64,000 bases of DNA from Streptomyces xylophagus. GTDB lineage: Bacteria; Actinomycetota; Actinomycetes; Streptomycetales; Streptomycetaceae. The position numbers were made by a program, and so were the translations under genes. Positions 46,401-55,001 of the stretch are shown piece by piece; position 1 is the first letter of the stretch; each line of letters begins with the position of its first letter. The notes below the pieces were generated by a model, which worked only from the letters and a program-made list of their open reading frames with translations, was not told the origin of the DNA and did no database searches. Location of the stretch: positions 372,001 through 436,000 of the forward strand of contig NZ_JNWO01000005.1 in NCBI RefSeq assembly GCF_000716435.1. Direction: 5' to 3'.

Positions 46401-47420
46401 CGCGTCGGACAGCCGCTTCAGCAGCACCGCCGCGCAGCCCTCACCGCGTCCGATGCCGTCGGCCGTCGTGGCGAACGGTTTGCAGTGGCCGTCCGGGGCG
46501 AGTGCGCCCGCCCGTTGGAAGGCGACGCCGACGACGGGGGACAGGAGGACGTTGACTCCGGCGGCGATCGCCGTGTCGGTCTCGCCGGTGCGGAGGCTGA
46601 CGCAGGCCTGGTGCACGGCGACGAGGGAGGACGAACAGGCCGTGTCCACGGCCATGTTGGGCCCGCGGGTGTCCAGCACGTACGCCAGTCGGCCTGCCGT
46701 CACGCTGAGCGCGGCGCCCGCCGGGGCCCAGGGGTCGACGGTGTTCGGGTCGGCGCCGGTAAGCTGTCCGTACTCGGGGGCCGAGACACCGACGTAGATG
46801 CCGGTCGCCGTTCCTGCCAAGGCAGTTGCGGGGACAGCGGCGTGGTCGAGGGTCTCGCGGACGACCTCCAGGAGGATGCGTTGCTGGGGGTCCATCACCG
46901 CGGCCTCGCGCGGGGTGATGCGGAAGAAGTCCGCGTCGAACCCGGCGATGTCGTCCAAGTAGCCGCCGCACGCGGGGGTTTCGTCAGGTGGGAACGCCGT
47001 GAAGTCGGCCCATCTGTCCTCGGGGACGCGTCTGATCGCGTCGACGCCGTCGATCAGCAGGCGCCAGTAGTCGGCCGGACCGCGCACCCCGCCCGGCAGT
47101 CGGCAGCCGACCCCGATGACCGCGACGGGTTCGCCCGGCGCCACCGGAGCGGGGGCCTCCCGCGCGACCCGCAGGGTCGGACCGCACACGCGGTCCACCA
47201 GGGCGTCCACGGTCGGCGCCTCCCACAGCAGCGTCGCCGGCAACTCGTGCCCCGTCAGGAGCGACAACTCGCCCGCCAGCACGACCGCGTCCCGCGAGGA
47301 CATGCCGAGGTCGGCCAGCGGCCGGTCCATGGGGACGTTGGTGAGAGGGGTGCCGTTCCATTCGGCCACCCGTTCCGCGATCCGGCGGCGCAGCAGCGCC
47401 CTGTTGTCGGTGGCCGTCAT
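43488..47420 (-). CDS. Pks13-like polyketide synthase (ACP-KS-AT-ACP-TE)
   Basis: A 1310-residue single-module condensing enzyme. Domains in order: an N-terminal carrier protein (about 1-75) with LADLGMSSRDAVVLAGEL, the attachment serine near 39-40; ketosynthase (about 95-520) with the active-site cysteine in DTACSSSLVAVHQA and both histidines (VEAHGTGTPLGDP, GNLGHLESAAG); acyltransferase (about 620-920) with GHSLGEVAAA; a second carrier protein (LADLGLDSLMAV, about 1000); and a thioesterase (LFLFHAAGG, VLAGWSFGGFVAQE). No reductive domains. This order is that of mycobacterial Pks13, which joins a fatty acyl-AMP-derived chain to a carboxylated acyl-CoA to give an alpha-alkyl beta-keto product. 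The ATG overlaps the ligase stop codon by four bases. Mycobacterial Pks13 is longer (about 1730 residues). Confidence 0.88.
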   Translation of the reverse strand: MTATDNRALLRRRIAERVAEWNGTPLTNVPMDRPLADLGMSSRDAVVLAGELSLLTGHELPATLLWEAPTVDALVDRVCGPTLRVAREAPAPVAPGEPVAVIGVGCRLPGGVRGPADYWRLLIDGVDAIRRVPEDRWADFTAFPPDETPACGGYLDDIAGFDADFFRITPREAAVMDPQQRILLEVVRETLDHAAVPATALAGTATGIYVGVSAPEYGQLTGADPNTVDPWAPAGAALSVTAGRLAYVLDTRGPNMAVDTACSSSLVAVHQACVSLRTGETDTAIAAGVNVLLSPVVGVAFQRAGALAPDGHCKPFATTADGIGRGEGCAAVLLKRLSDAERDGDRVLAVIRATAVNSDGRSNGLLAPNPAAQQALLTTAYTHAGLTPAHVDYVEAHGTGTPLGDPIEAGALGAVLGADRDPEQPLLLGSVKGNLGHLESAAGITGLVKTVLALHHDLVPPSLYGSTLGDARLRVVTEPEPWPRYGGTATAGISGFGFGGTNAHAVLEEWRPAPLPVEQSAARLHLLSDVDTERVRDTAARLAAWLRTPEGSAARPADVARTLAGRAGRGPVRAAVVARGGGELADALGALAQGGGRDARVVTGDRDLVGPGPVWVFSGYGCQWTGMGRQLLLEEPAFAAAVEKLDAQLADVFGFSLHEHLTSAGDLDRLDVSQPVLFGVQLALAELWRSYGVEPVAVIGHSLGEVAAAVCAGALAVADGARVVAVRARLLGQLRGGAMAVVDLEDGELPSLEREFLGVHVAVHSSPRQKVVTGDEMAVARLVRRWEERGRAARAMRVVGAGHSPQVDPLLPELTEALADVGGRAPRIPVYSTVLDDPRGACEFDADHWAANLRRPVRLDRALAAAAADGHTAFVEISPHPVLTRSLTETVPGALTVGTLRRDAAGSAAFLGELGALYAAGLDLPLPSGRVIDLPVPRWRHVRYWWTDGRAPVATTAAHRWAEPATDAVGDSVTARLSHHIAAVTGHPAARITPTTALADLGLDSLMAVRIRTALQRDFGVELHLRDLLDAGTVDEVADRIGQLMSTPPGGTHHPLFLFHAAGGTTDVYRTLAQRLGEDRPVHGLDRIEDAQTVSEKARRYVEAITTAQPNGPCVLAGWSFGGFVAQETARQLTAAGRDVDLVALIDSVRPLPRPDRIRTHLTGFARHIADTYGVELPLPYDDLVALDDDHERIDLVLRALRGAVRVPPAALEHQRASYLDLRIGEAHTPDRYEGRVVLYRATEPAPHTVRDPAYERDDEALGWDEVCPRLTVVPVSGHHLSLLDPPHVDEIAAHLRRVLASPGGPAEPD

Positions 47421-49159
47421 ACCGCGGTCTCCGCCGCGTAGACGCCCTCCAGATACCGGGCGCGGGTCAGGGCCCGCGAGACCTTTCCGCTCGATGTGCG
47501 GGGCACGGTGCCGGGCGCGACCACGACGACATCGGCGAGCCGCAGCCCGTGCCGGGCGGAGACGGCCGCGCGGACGGCCCGCGTGAGGGCCGATACGTCG
47601 AGGTCGGCGAGGCTGGTGGTCCGCGCGTGCTCGGCCACGACCACCACCCGCTCACCCGCGCCACCCGGCACCCCGAACGCGGCGAGCCGGTCCCGCCGTA
47701 CGGCCGAGTGCGCGTCCTGGGCGGTGGCCTCCACGTCCTGGGGATAGTGGTTGCGGCCGTCGACGACGATGAGGTCCTTGAGCCGGCCCGTGACGATCAA
47801 CTGCCCGTCCAGGACGGTCCCGAGGTCGCCGGTGCGCAGCCAGTCGCCCGGCGCGTCCTCGCCGAGCGTGGCACCGAAGACGCGCCGGGTCTGCGCCGGG
47901 TTGTTCCAGTAACCGCGCCCCACATTGGGACCCTGGACCCAGATCTCCCCGACCTCCCCCTCGGCCAGCACGGCGTGGGCGACCGGATCGACGATGCGTA
48001 CCCGCTGCCCCACCGGTATCCCGCACCCCGCCAACAACACGGCTCTGGGATCGTCGGGCCGTGCGGGCAACGCCTTCCCGGCGGCGAGCGCGTCACGGTC
48101 GAGGGCGAACCGGCCGAGCGCGCGGCCGGGCCGGGCGGCGCTGACGAAGACGGTCGCCTCGGCGAGCCCGTACGACGGACAGTGCACCTCCGCCGCGAGC
48201 CCCTGCGCGGCGAACGCGGCGTGGAAACGGTCGGCGGTGCCGGGCCGGACGGGTTCGCTGCCGTTGATCAACGCGGCGACCCCGTCCAGCCGCAGCCCCT
48301 CCTTCTGCGCCCCGGTGACGGTGGAGGCGCAGTAGTCGTAGGCGAAGTTGGGCGCGGCACTCAGCGCACGCGGATGCGCGGCCAACAGCCTTAGCCAGCG
48401 CGCCGGTTCGTGCAGGAACGCGGCCGGGTCCATGAGCACCGACAGCAGGCCGCGCACCACCGGGGCCGCGACACTCAGCACGAGCCCCATGTCGTGGTAG
48501 AGCGGCAGCCAGCCCACACAGGTCACCTGGTGCGCGTCGGCACCGTAAGCGGCAAGCGCCTGACGGGCGTTGGCGACGACGTTGGCGTGCGTGATCTCCA
48601 CGCCGGCCGGAGCGCGGGTGGAGCCGGAGGTGTACTGGAGATAGGCGGTCGCGTCCGAATCGGGCGCCGGAGCCTGCCAGTTGAGGGCGGCGGAGTCCGG
48701 GACCTGCTCCACGGCGAGGACGGGCACCCGCGCGCGCTCGCAGAAGTCCGACACCTCCTCCAGAGTGCGACCGGTGGTCAGCACGACCGCCGGACGCGCG
48801 TCGGCCAACACCCCGACGAGCCGGTCGGCGTGCCCCGGCAGACCGGGCGGATACAGCGGTACGGCGACCATCCCGGCCGTCAGCGCCGCCAGGAAACCGG
48901 TGATGTAGTCCGTCCCCTGCGGGCACAACAGGGCGACGCGCGAACCGAGTTCGGCCTCTTCCGTGAGCCGGGCGGCCAGTGCGCGCACGCGCAGGTCCAG
49001 GCGCTGCCAGGTCAAAGTGCGGTGCACACCACGGGAGTCGGGGGCCGGGTGGTCGACGAACGTGAACGCCCGGCGGTCCGGGGTGAGGTCGGCCCAGTGC
49101 CGCACGTACTCGGGGAGAGTCCGGTACGCGGGCGCGAGCGGGGGACGGCGGCTGTCCAT
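47417..49159 (-). CDS. Fatty acyl-AMP ligase (FadD32-like)
   Basis: A 580-residue adenylating enzyme. It carries the AMP-binding signature YLQYTSGSTRAPAGVEITHA and later motifs SYGLAEATVFVS, DWLRTGDLGTVLDGQLIVTG and RLKDLIVVDGRNHYPQDVE. The text matches fatty acyl-AMP ligases, which activate fatty acids and load them on the N-terminal ACP of a PKS rather than on CoA. Its stop codon overlaps the start of the Pks13-like gene, exactly the partner it should load. The start at 49159 has GAGGAG nine bases upstream. Homology to FadD32 by role and context; chain length preference cannot be read. Confidence 0.92.
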   Translation of the reverse strand: MDSRRPPLAPAYRTLPEYVRHWADLTPDRRAFTFVDHPAPDSRGVHRTLTWQRLDLRVRALAARLTEEAELGSRVALLCPQGTDYITGFLAALTAGMVAVPLYPPGLPGHADRLVGVLADARPAVVLTTGRTLEEVSDFCERARVPVLAVEQVPDSAALNWQAPAPDSDATAYLQYTSGSTRAPAGVEITHANVVANARQALAAYGADAHQVTCVGWLPLYHDMGLVLSVAAPVVRGLLSVLMDPAAFLHEPARWLRLLAAHPRALSAAPNFAYDYCASTVTGAQKEGLRLDGVAALINGSEPVRPGTADRFHAAFAAQGLAAEVHCPSYGLAEATVFVSAARPGRALGRFALDRDALAAGKALPARPDDPRAVLLAGCGIPVGQRVRIVDPVAHAVLAEGEVGEIWVQGPNVGRGYWNNPAQTRRVFGATLGEDAPGDWLRTGDLGTVLDGQLIVTGRLKDLIVVDGRNHYPQDVEATAQDAHSAVRRDRLAAFGVPGGAGERVVVVAEHARTTSLADLDVSALTRAVRAAVSARHGLRLADVVVVAPGTVPRTSSGKVSRALTRARYLEGVYAAETAV

Positions 49160-49238
49160 CGGGCGTGCTCCTCACATCGCGGTACATCGCGGTGGCGGCT
49201 GGCGAGGGAGAACAGGGCGAGCGGAGTGAACAGGGCGG

Positions 49239-50807
49239 TCAGAGCGGGATGTTGCCGTGCCGCCGCTCCGGCATCGGGGCGCGTTTGCCGCGCAGCGCGC
49301 GCAGGGCGCGGCTGACGTGGACGCGGGTGTCGCGCGGCGCGATGACGTCGTCGACGTATCCGCGCTCGGCGGCGAGGTAAGGCGTCCCGTGCGTCGCCTC
49401 GTACGCGGCGACCAGGTCGGCCCGCAGTGCCTCGGGGTCGGCCGCGGCGGCGAGTTCACGCCGGTGCAGCACACCCACGGCACCTTCCGCGCCCATGACG
49501 GCGATACGGGCGGTGGGCCAGGCGAGGTTGAGGTCGGCGCCGAGGTGCTTGGAGCCCATCACCGCGTACCCGCCGCCGTACGCCTTCCGCACCACCACGG
49601 TGACCTTCGGGACGGTCGCCTCGGCGTACGCGTACAGGAGTTTGGCGCCGCGCCGGATGATGCCGCGCCGCTCCTGGTGGACGCCGGAGAGATAGCCGGG
49701 GACGTCGGCGAAGGTCAGTAGCGGGATGCCGAACGCGTCGCAGAACCGCACGAACCGCGCCGCCTTCTCGGAGGCGTCGATGTCGAGGACACCGGCCGAG
49801 TGCAGCGGCTGGTTGGCGACGACCCCGACACTCGCGCCCTCGACCCGGGCCAGCGCGCAGATGATGTTCGGCGCGAACAGTTCCTGGACGTACAGGAGTT
49901 CACCGTCGTCGACCACCGCGTGCAGGATGTCCCGCATGTCGTAGGCCTGCCCGAGCCGGTCGGGCACGACCTCGTCGAGCGGCGCCCCGGCGGCGACGGA
50001 ACCGGGCGCGTACTCCGGGGGCCGCTCCAGGTTGTTGGCGGGAAGGTACGACAGCAGGTCGCGTACGGTGTCCAGTGCGTCCCCCTCGTCGGCGGCGAGG
50101 AAGTGGGCGTTGCCGTTCACGGAGTTGCTGGTGCGGGCGCCGCCCAGCTCCTCGGCGGTGGCGCGTTCGCCGGTGACGGCCTCGATGACGTCGGGGCCGG
50201 TGACGAACATGTGCGAGGCGCCGTCCACCATGACGGTGAAGTCGGTGATGGCGGGGGAGTACGCGGCGCCGCCCGCACAGGGCCCGAGGATGACGGAGAT
50301 CTGCGGGATCACCCCGGACGCCTTCACGTTGCGGCGCACCAACTCGGCGTAGAGAGCGAGTGAGTTGACGCCCTCCTGGATGCGGGCGCCGCCGGAGTCG
50401 TTGAGGCCGACGATCGGGCAGCCGGTCTTCAGGGCGAGGTCCATGAGGGCCACGGTCTTCTCGCCGAACGCCTCGCCCATGCTGCCGCCGAAGACCGCCG
50501 AGTCCTGCGCGAACACACAGACCGGCCGCCCGTCGACGGTGCCGTACCCGGTGACGACCCCGTCGCCGTAAGGGCGTTGGGCACCGTCACCGAGGGCTCT
50601 GGCCCGCACGAAGACACCGGTCTCCGCGAACGAGCCCGCGTCCAGGAGCCGTTCGATCCGCTCCCGTGCACCGAGGGCTCCGCGTCTTCTCGGCGCCGCC
50701 GTGACCACCGCCTGCGCCCGTCGGTGTGCCAGGTCGGCGATGCGTCCGGCGGTGCGGTCCGCCGCAGGTGTCACTGCCGTCAGGGATGTTGTCGCGTCCA
50801 GCGTCAC
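49239..50807 (-). CDS. Acyl-CoA carboxylase beta subunit (AccD4-like)
   Basis: A 522-residue carboxyltransferase. It shows the two crotonase-like halves: GGSMGEAFGEKTVALMDLAL, PIVGLNDSGGARIQEG and LGPCAGGAAYSPAITDF in the first, then LLTFADVPGYLSGVHQERRG, RKAYGGGYAVMGSKHLGAD and the C-terminal RRHGNIPL typical of Actinobacteria. It transfers CO2 from biotin onto an acyl-CoA, giving the carboxyacyl-CoA extender for the PKS. The biotinylated alpha subunit is not in the window. GTG at 50807 has GGAGG five bases upstream. It begins the accD-ligase-PKS-esterase gene set. Acyl specificity is unknown; propionyl-CoA carboxylation is the general alternative. Confidence 0.93.
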   Translation of the reverse strand: MTLDATTSLTAVTPAADRTAGRIADLAHRRAQAVVTAAPRRRGALGARERIERLLDAGSFAETGVFVRARALGDGAQRPYGDGVVTGYGTVDGRPVCVFAQDSAVFGGSMGEAFGEKTVALMDLALKTGCPIVGLNDSGGARIQEGVNSLALYAELVRRNVKASGVIPQISVILGPCAGGAAYSPAITDFTVMVDGASHMFVTGPDVIEAVTGERATAEELGGARTSNSVNGNAHFLAADEGDALDTVRDLLSYLPANNLERPPEYAPGSVAAGAPLDEVVPDRLGQAYDMRDILHAVVDDGELLYVQELFAPNIICALARVEGASVGVVANQPLHSAGVLDIDASEKAARFVRFCDAFGIPLLTFADVPGYLSGVHQERRGIIRRGAKLLYAYAEATVPKVTVVVRKAYGGGYAVMGSKHLGADLNLAWPTARIAVMGAEGAVGVLHRRELAAAADPEALRADLVAAYEATHGTPYLAAERGYVDDVIAPRDTRVHVSRALRALRGKRAPMPERRHGNIPL

Positions 50808-50991
50808 AGCCACCTCCGAAGTGGTTCTCGAATATGGCAGCGATTCGGAAGCGGACCAGGGGATCGCCGTTCTGTTTGCGGGAGTTGAGTCCCAGGCGAC
50901 GGAGGTTCGTCCTGAGGTGACAAGGGAGTGACGGTCGGCGGGCACAGCGGATAGGCGTCCGCGGTCCAGACCATTAGTGTGGTCATGTCAC

Positions 50992-51005
50992 TGGCAACGT
51001 TTCCA
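50992..51005. promoter_or_regulatory. Operator copy 1 of the LacI palindrome
   Basis: TGGCAACGTTTCCA lies 46 bp before the beta-helix hydrolase start. It matches the palindrome TGGAAACGTTACCA found at four other sites to the right. It ties this gene to the mannan regulon. Confidence 0.75.
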
Positions 51006-51051
51006 TTCCCTCTTACGTGACCACACCGACGCGCTTGCAGGAGGACCCCGG

Positions 51052-52704
51052 ATGAGATCGCCGATGAGATGGCCACTGACCACGGCCGACGGAACCGAGA
51101 ACCGCGTACTGCGCCTCCTGGCCCTCGGGTTGACCGCCCTGCTGCTCGGCGTCGCGGCCCTCCTCGGAGCCCCGCAGTCGGCCCGGGCCGCGGCCGGGGC
51201 CGTGACGGCGTACCCGGTCCCGTCCGTCTACCCGGCGTCCACCGACTACAAGTTGACCGTCAACGGAACGTCCGTACCCGTCACCAAGTACACCGGGTAC
51301 GACATCGCGCAGCTGGCCCTCGGGACCGGCACCGCCACCATCTCCGTGACCAAGCTCAACAACACGGCCATCGGCGCGTACAGCATCAGCCCGCAGAAGC
51401 TGGGCATCACGGGGACCGTCAGCGGCCCGACTCTGACCTTCACCGTCCAGAACGACGAGTACCTGATCGTCAAGCTCGACGGCCGCCCCAACCTCGTCAT
51501 CGCCGCCGACCCGGCCGAGACCAACCGCCCGGCGACGACCGGTACCGGCATCTTCAACGTGCAGAGCGCGCCCTACTCGGCCCAGCCGAACACCGGCGCC
51601 TACACGACGACGGCCTTCCAGGACGCCCTCAACGACGCGGCCGCGTACGGCTCTTCGAACGGCACGCAGGGCATCGTGTACGTCCCGGCGGGCGTCTACA
51701 CCCTGGGGAATCTGTATCTGCGGAGCAACCTCGCGCTCTACCTCGCACCCGGCGCGGTCCTCCGCTACACGGGGGAGGCCAGCCACTATGTGGTGACCGG
51801 ACACAAGACCTCACAGGGCCGTGACCTCACCTGGTTCATCTCGACCCGCTACTCCTCGACGAACATCAAGATCTACGGCCGCGGCATCATCGACGGCAAC
51901 GGCCAGGCCGCGCTCGCGCCCTCCAACCTCGGCGTGAATCTCCTGGCCCCGATCTACACGAGCGGGTTCACCGTCGACGGCATCACCTTCCGGGAATCCA
52001 GCAGTTGGGCGATCATCCCGCTGCGCTCCTCGGACATGACCTTCCGCAACATCAAGATCTTCAACAGGTTCGACATGGGCGAGAACGACGGCATCGACGT
52101 CATGGAGTCCACGAACGTCACCGTTGACCACGCGATCGGCATCGGCCTCGACGACCCGTTCAGCACCAAGACCTGGCCCGACGTCGCCGACATCTACAAG
52201 TCGGTCCCCGGCACCGCCCGCCCGCTGGACAACGTCACCTTCAACGACCTTGTCTCCTGGACCTATTGCTACGGCGTCAAGGTCGGCCAGGGTGTCTACG
52301 AGTCGCAGAACAAGGTCACCTTCCAGCACGTCGTCGTCTACGACGCGGCCGTGGGCATCGGCGTCCACCACAAGTACGGCACGGCGAGCGCGACGAACCT
52401 CAAGTTCGACGACATCGACATCGAACGGCTCAGCTACAAGAACGACGACAACCGGACCTGGCTCGCCCTGATGACCGGCAGCACCGCGGGCGTCGGCCCG
52501 ATCACCGGCGTCACGATCTCCAACGTCCGCGTCCGCAACGCCGGCGTCACCGCCGCGCGCGTCAACGGGCAGCCGGGGGCGCCCATTTCGGGTGTGGCGC
52601 TGAGCCATATCGTGATGCCGGGGAGCACGACCGGGGCGACCACCTTGACCCAGGTGAACCTGACCAACCTCTCGGACTACGGGACGCTCACGATCACGCC
52701 CTGA
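51052..52704 (+). CDS. Secreted beta-helix glycoside hydrolase (GH28/GH49-like)
   Basis: A 550-residue exported protein. A signal peptide (1-45, ending SARAAA) is followed by a beta-sandwich-like region (about 50-170) and a right-handed parallel beta-helix (about 180-550). The helix carries IYGRGIIDGNGQ, ENDGIDVMESTNVTVDH and GLDDPFSTK; these aspartate clusters resemble those of clan GH-N hydrolases (GH28 polygalacturonases, GH49 dextranases). The family cannot be fixed by eye. ATG at 51052 has GGAGG seven bases upstream. An operator palindrome 46 bp upstream places it under the LacI regulator of the mannan cluster, so the substrate may be a co-occurring polysaccharide. Confidence 0.78.
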   Translation: MRSPMRWPLTTADGTENRVLRLLALGLTALLLGVAALLGAPQSARAAAGAVTAYPVPSVYPASTDYKLTVNGTSVPVTKYTGYDIAQLALGTGTATISVTKLNNTAIGAYSISPQKLGITGTVSGPTLTFTVQNDEYLIVKLDGRPNLVIAADPAETNRPATTGTGIFNVQSAPYSAQPNTGAYTTTAFQDALNDAAAYGSSNGTQGIVYVPAGVYTLGNLYLRSNLALYLAPGAVLRYTGEASHYVVTGHKTSQGRDLTWFISTRYSSTNIKIYGRGIIDGNGQAALAPSNLGVNLLAPIYTSGFTVDGITFRESSSWAIIPLRSSDMTFRNIKIFNRFDMGENDGIDVMESTNVTVDHAIGIGLDDPFSTKTWPDVADIYKSVPGTARPLDNVTFNDLVSWTYCYGVKVGQGVYESQNKVTFQHVVVYDAAVGIGVHHKYGTASATNLKFDDIDIERLSYKNDDNRTWLALMTGSTAGVGPITGVTISNVRVRNAGVTAARVNGQPGAPISGVALSHIVMPGSTTGATTLTQVNLTNLSDYGTLTITP

Positions 52705-52797
52705 GCTTGGACAGCGGCGAAGGCGGCGGCGCGGTGGTCGGCCGGCAGTCGAGAAGACACCAATTCCCCACGCTTCTCGGGCTGTTAGCCTGCCCGC

Positions 52798-53340
52798 ATG
52801 TCTGATCTTGGATCCGTCGTCGCCTGGCCGCCCGAGCCGATCAGGACCGAGAGGCTCGTGCTCCGTGAGCCCGAGGCCAGGGACCGTGCGGCGTTCGTCG
52901 AGCTGCTGGCGTCGCCGGAGGTGCACACCTACCTCGGCGGCCCCCGGCCGCGTGACGAGCTCGAGCGCGAGCTGCCCGGGGTGCCCGAGCGGTGGCCCGG
53001 GAGTTTCGTCGTCGATCTCGACGGGGCGATGATCGGCCAGATCCTGCTCAGGAGGGCAACGGGGCACCGTCGCCCGGCCGCTGCGGGGAAGGCCGATCTC
53101 GGCTACCTGTTCCTGCCGCAGGCGTGGGGGTTCGGGTACGCCGCCGAGGCGTGCACGGCGGCACTCGACTGGTTCGACGGTGTCTTGCCGGGAGAGCCGG
53201 TGGTGCTCACCACCCAGACCGCCAACGCCGGCTCGATGCGCCTCGCGGCAAAGCTGGGGTTCACCGAGGTGGAGCGGTTCGAGGCCTGGGACGCCGAGCA
53301 GTGGCTCGGCCTGCGGTCCCCGGTGACGCCGTCCGTTTGA
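52798..53340 (+). CDS. GNAT-family N-acetyltransferase (RimJ/RimL-like)
   Basis: A 180-residue acetyltransferase. It has the RimJ/RimL opening IRTERLVLREPEARDRAAFV, the acetyl-CoA-binding segment LGYLFLPQAWGFGYAAEACT and VLTTQTANAGSMRLAAKLGF near the C-terminus. Substrate unknown; relatives acetylate protein N-termini or small molecules. No ribosome binding site is visible, and the -10-like TAGCCT just upstream suggests a near-leaderless mRNA. It sits between two members of the mannan regulon but has no operator and is probably unrelated. Confidence 0.85.
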   Translation: MSDLGSVVAWPPEPIRTERLVLREPEARDRAAFVELLASPEVHTYLGGPRPRDELERELPGVPERWPGSFVVDLDGAMIGQILLRRATGHRRPAAAGKADLGYLFLPQAWGFGYAAEACTAALDWFDGVLPGEPVVLTTQTANAGSMRLAAKLGFTEVERFEAWDAEQWLGLRSPVTPSV

Positions 53341-53398
53341 GCCCGGGGTCGCCAGGTCGGACAGCCTCGGCAGCGCCCCCCTGACAACCGCCCCCGGC

Positions 53399-54817
53399 TC
53401 ACGCCACCCCGCCACCCACCCCCGACGCCCCGGGCAAAGCCCGCGGATGCACCGGAAACAAATGCCGCACCCCCTCCCCGCACAGATCGAGGGCAAGCTC
53501 GCAGAACATCGCGTTCGCCCAGCCGAACCAGTCCCGTGTGAACCGGCCAGGCGCGTCGACATGGAAGCTCTCGTGCATCAGGCCGGTACCGGCGGTGGTG
53601 GCCGCGAGCGTGTCCAGGGCCCGAGCCGCCTCGTCCGCGTTGCCCGTCAGCCCGGCCGCAGCTATCGCCAGCGGCCAGACGTGACGGTCCGGCGTGTGCG
53701 TACTGCCGACTCCGGACGCGTAACTCCCGCTGAAGTAGGAGGGGTTGCCCGCAGAGAGAACGAAGCGTCGAGTGGCCCGGTACAGCGGATCCTCCGATGT
53801 GCACCACCCGCTCAGAGGGAGGCTCAGCAGACTCGGAAGATTCGCGTCGTCGCAGAGCAGCGCCGCCCCGAGCCCGTCGACCTCGTAGGCGAGAACGGAG
53901 TCGCAGTCCACCTCCGCCACCCCGTGCGCCAGAATCCCGGCGTCGATCTCATCCGCCAACTGCCAACATGCATGGGCGAGTTCGGTGTCGTCGAGGACCG
54001 CCGCCGCCAGCTCCGCCAACCCGTGCAGAGTCGCCGACGCCAGCGCGTTGGCCGGCACCGGATAGCCGTAGGTGCACGCGTCGTCGCTCGGCCGGAAGCC
54101 CGACCACGTCATGCCGGTCCAACCGACCCGTGCGCCACGGCCGTTGAGGGGAAGACTGTCACCGGCGAACGGCCCGGACGGCCGGACGAACCGGTAGGGC
54201 GAGTCTGCGTGTGACTGTTCCGCCCGCCACAGCCGCACGATCAACCGGGCCGCGCGGTGGAACGCCTCGTCGAGATGGTCCTCGCGTCCGGTCGCCCGCC
54301 GGATCGCGTACGCCAGCTGCAACGGGGCGCAGAGCGAGTCGAGTTCGTACTTGCGCTCCCAGACCCAGTCGCCCGGCGTGGGCCGGTCGCCGGGTTCGCC
54401 GTGTGCGCCGGTGGGGCCGTCGTTGAAGGCGTTGGCGTACGGGTCCAGCAGAACGCAGCGGATCTGCCGGCGCGAGACCCCGACCAGGACATCGCCGACC
54501 TCCGGGTCCGTGGCCACGGCGAGATAGGGACGAACCTGCGCCGTGCTGTCCCGCAACCACATCGCCGGGATGTCACCGGTCCTGACGAACACCTCCGCCG
54601 AGCCGGCCGACAAAGTGCCCCGACCCGTCGCCTCCTCCGACGCCCCGCCCCAACCCATCGCCCCCTCTGACATCCCGGTCGGCGGAGCGTCCCAACTCAT
54701 CGACGTAGCCCACGTGTTGGTCAGGCACCGCTCGACGATCTCCGCCGCCGGACCACCCCGCAGCTCGGTGGCCAGCCGTCGCCCGAGCGTGCTCAGTGAC
54801 TCCGGAACTGCCCACAC
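53399..54817 (-). CDS. GH125 exo-alpha-1,6-mannosidase
   Basis: A 472-residue intracellular enzyme of the metal-independent alpha-mannosidase family. Visible family text includes [60 protein letters not shown] and [16 protein letters not shown]125 enzymes release mannose from alpha-1,6-linked ends. No signal peptide, so it acts on oligosaccharides taken up by the divergent ABC importer. The frame is open to ATG codons at 54850 and 54871, but an operator palindrome (54836-54849) overlaps these. GTG at 54817 is preferred; the ribosome binding site is weak, so the start is uncertain. Confidence 0.85.
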   Translation of the reverse strand: MWAVPESLSTLGRRLATELRGGPAAEIVERCLTNTWATSMSWDAPPTGMSEGAMGWGGASEEATGRGTLSAGSAEVFVRTGDIPAMWLRDSTAQVRPYLAVATDPEVGDVLVGVSRRQIRCVLLDPYANAFNDGPTGAHGEPGDRPTPGDWVWERKYELDSLCAPLQLAYAIRRATGREDHLDEAFHRAARLIVRLWRAEQSHADSPYRFVRPSGPFAGDSLPLNGRGARVGWTGMTWSGFRPSDDACTYGYPVPANALASATLHGLAELAAAVLDDTELAHACWQLADEIDAGILAHGVAEVDCDSVLAYEVDGLGAALLCDDANLPSLLSLPLSGWCTSEDPLYRATRRFVLSAGNPSYFSGSYASGVGSTHTPDRHVWPLAIAAAGLTGNADEAARALDTLAATTAGTGLMHESFHVDAPGRFTRDWFGWANAMFCELALDLCGEGVRHLFPVHPRALPGASGVGGGVA

Positions 54818-54835
54818 TGTTCCGGATGTTGATCC

Positions 54836-54849
54836 GGGAAACGTTACCA
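54836..54849. promoter_or_regulatory. Operator copy 2 of the LacI palindrome
   Basis: GGGAAACGTTACCA, in front of the GH125 gene on the reverse strand. Its centre is 68 bp from copy 3, so one tetrameric regulator, or two dimers, could control both divergent promoters. Confidence 0.75.
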
Positions 54850-54903
54850 TCGCGCCTCTTGACTGCCTCATGTGGCGTGCGCCACGGTGTGATCGCCAGG
54901 AAA

Positions 54904-54917
54904 TGGAAACGTTACCT
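54904..54917. promoter_or_regulatory. Operator copy 3 of the LacI palindrome
   Basis: TGGAAACGTTACCT, 84 bp before the first permease start, in the divergent GH125/ABC importer promoter region. Confidence 0.75.
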
Positions 54918-55001
54918 TGAGCGGGTCGGCGACCACCAGACGGTCGGGTCGACCTCGGTCCGGGTCATCGCCAACTCCTCGGAGGAAGAAGGTGAGCGCG
55001 T

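Noticed and set aside
43488..50807. Claim that this organism makes mycolic acids
   Set aside because: No other mycolate genes are visible and the rest of the window is typical Streptomyces. Only the condensation-type chemistry is supported.
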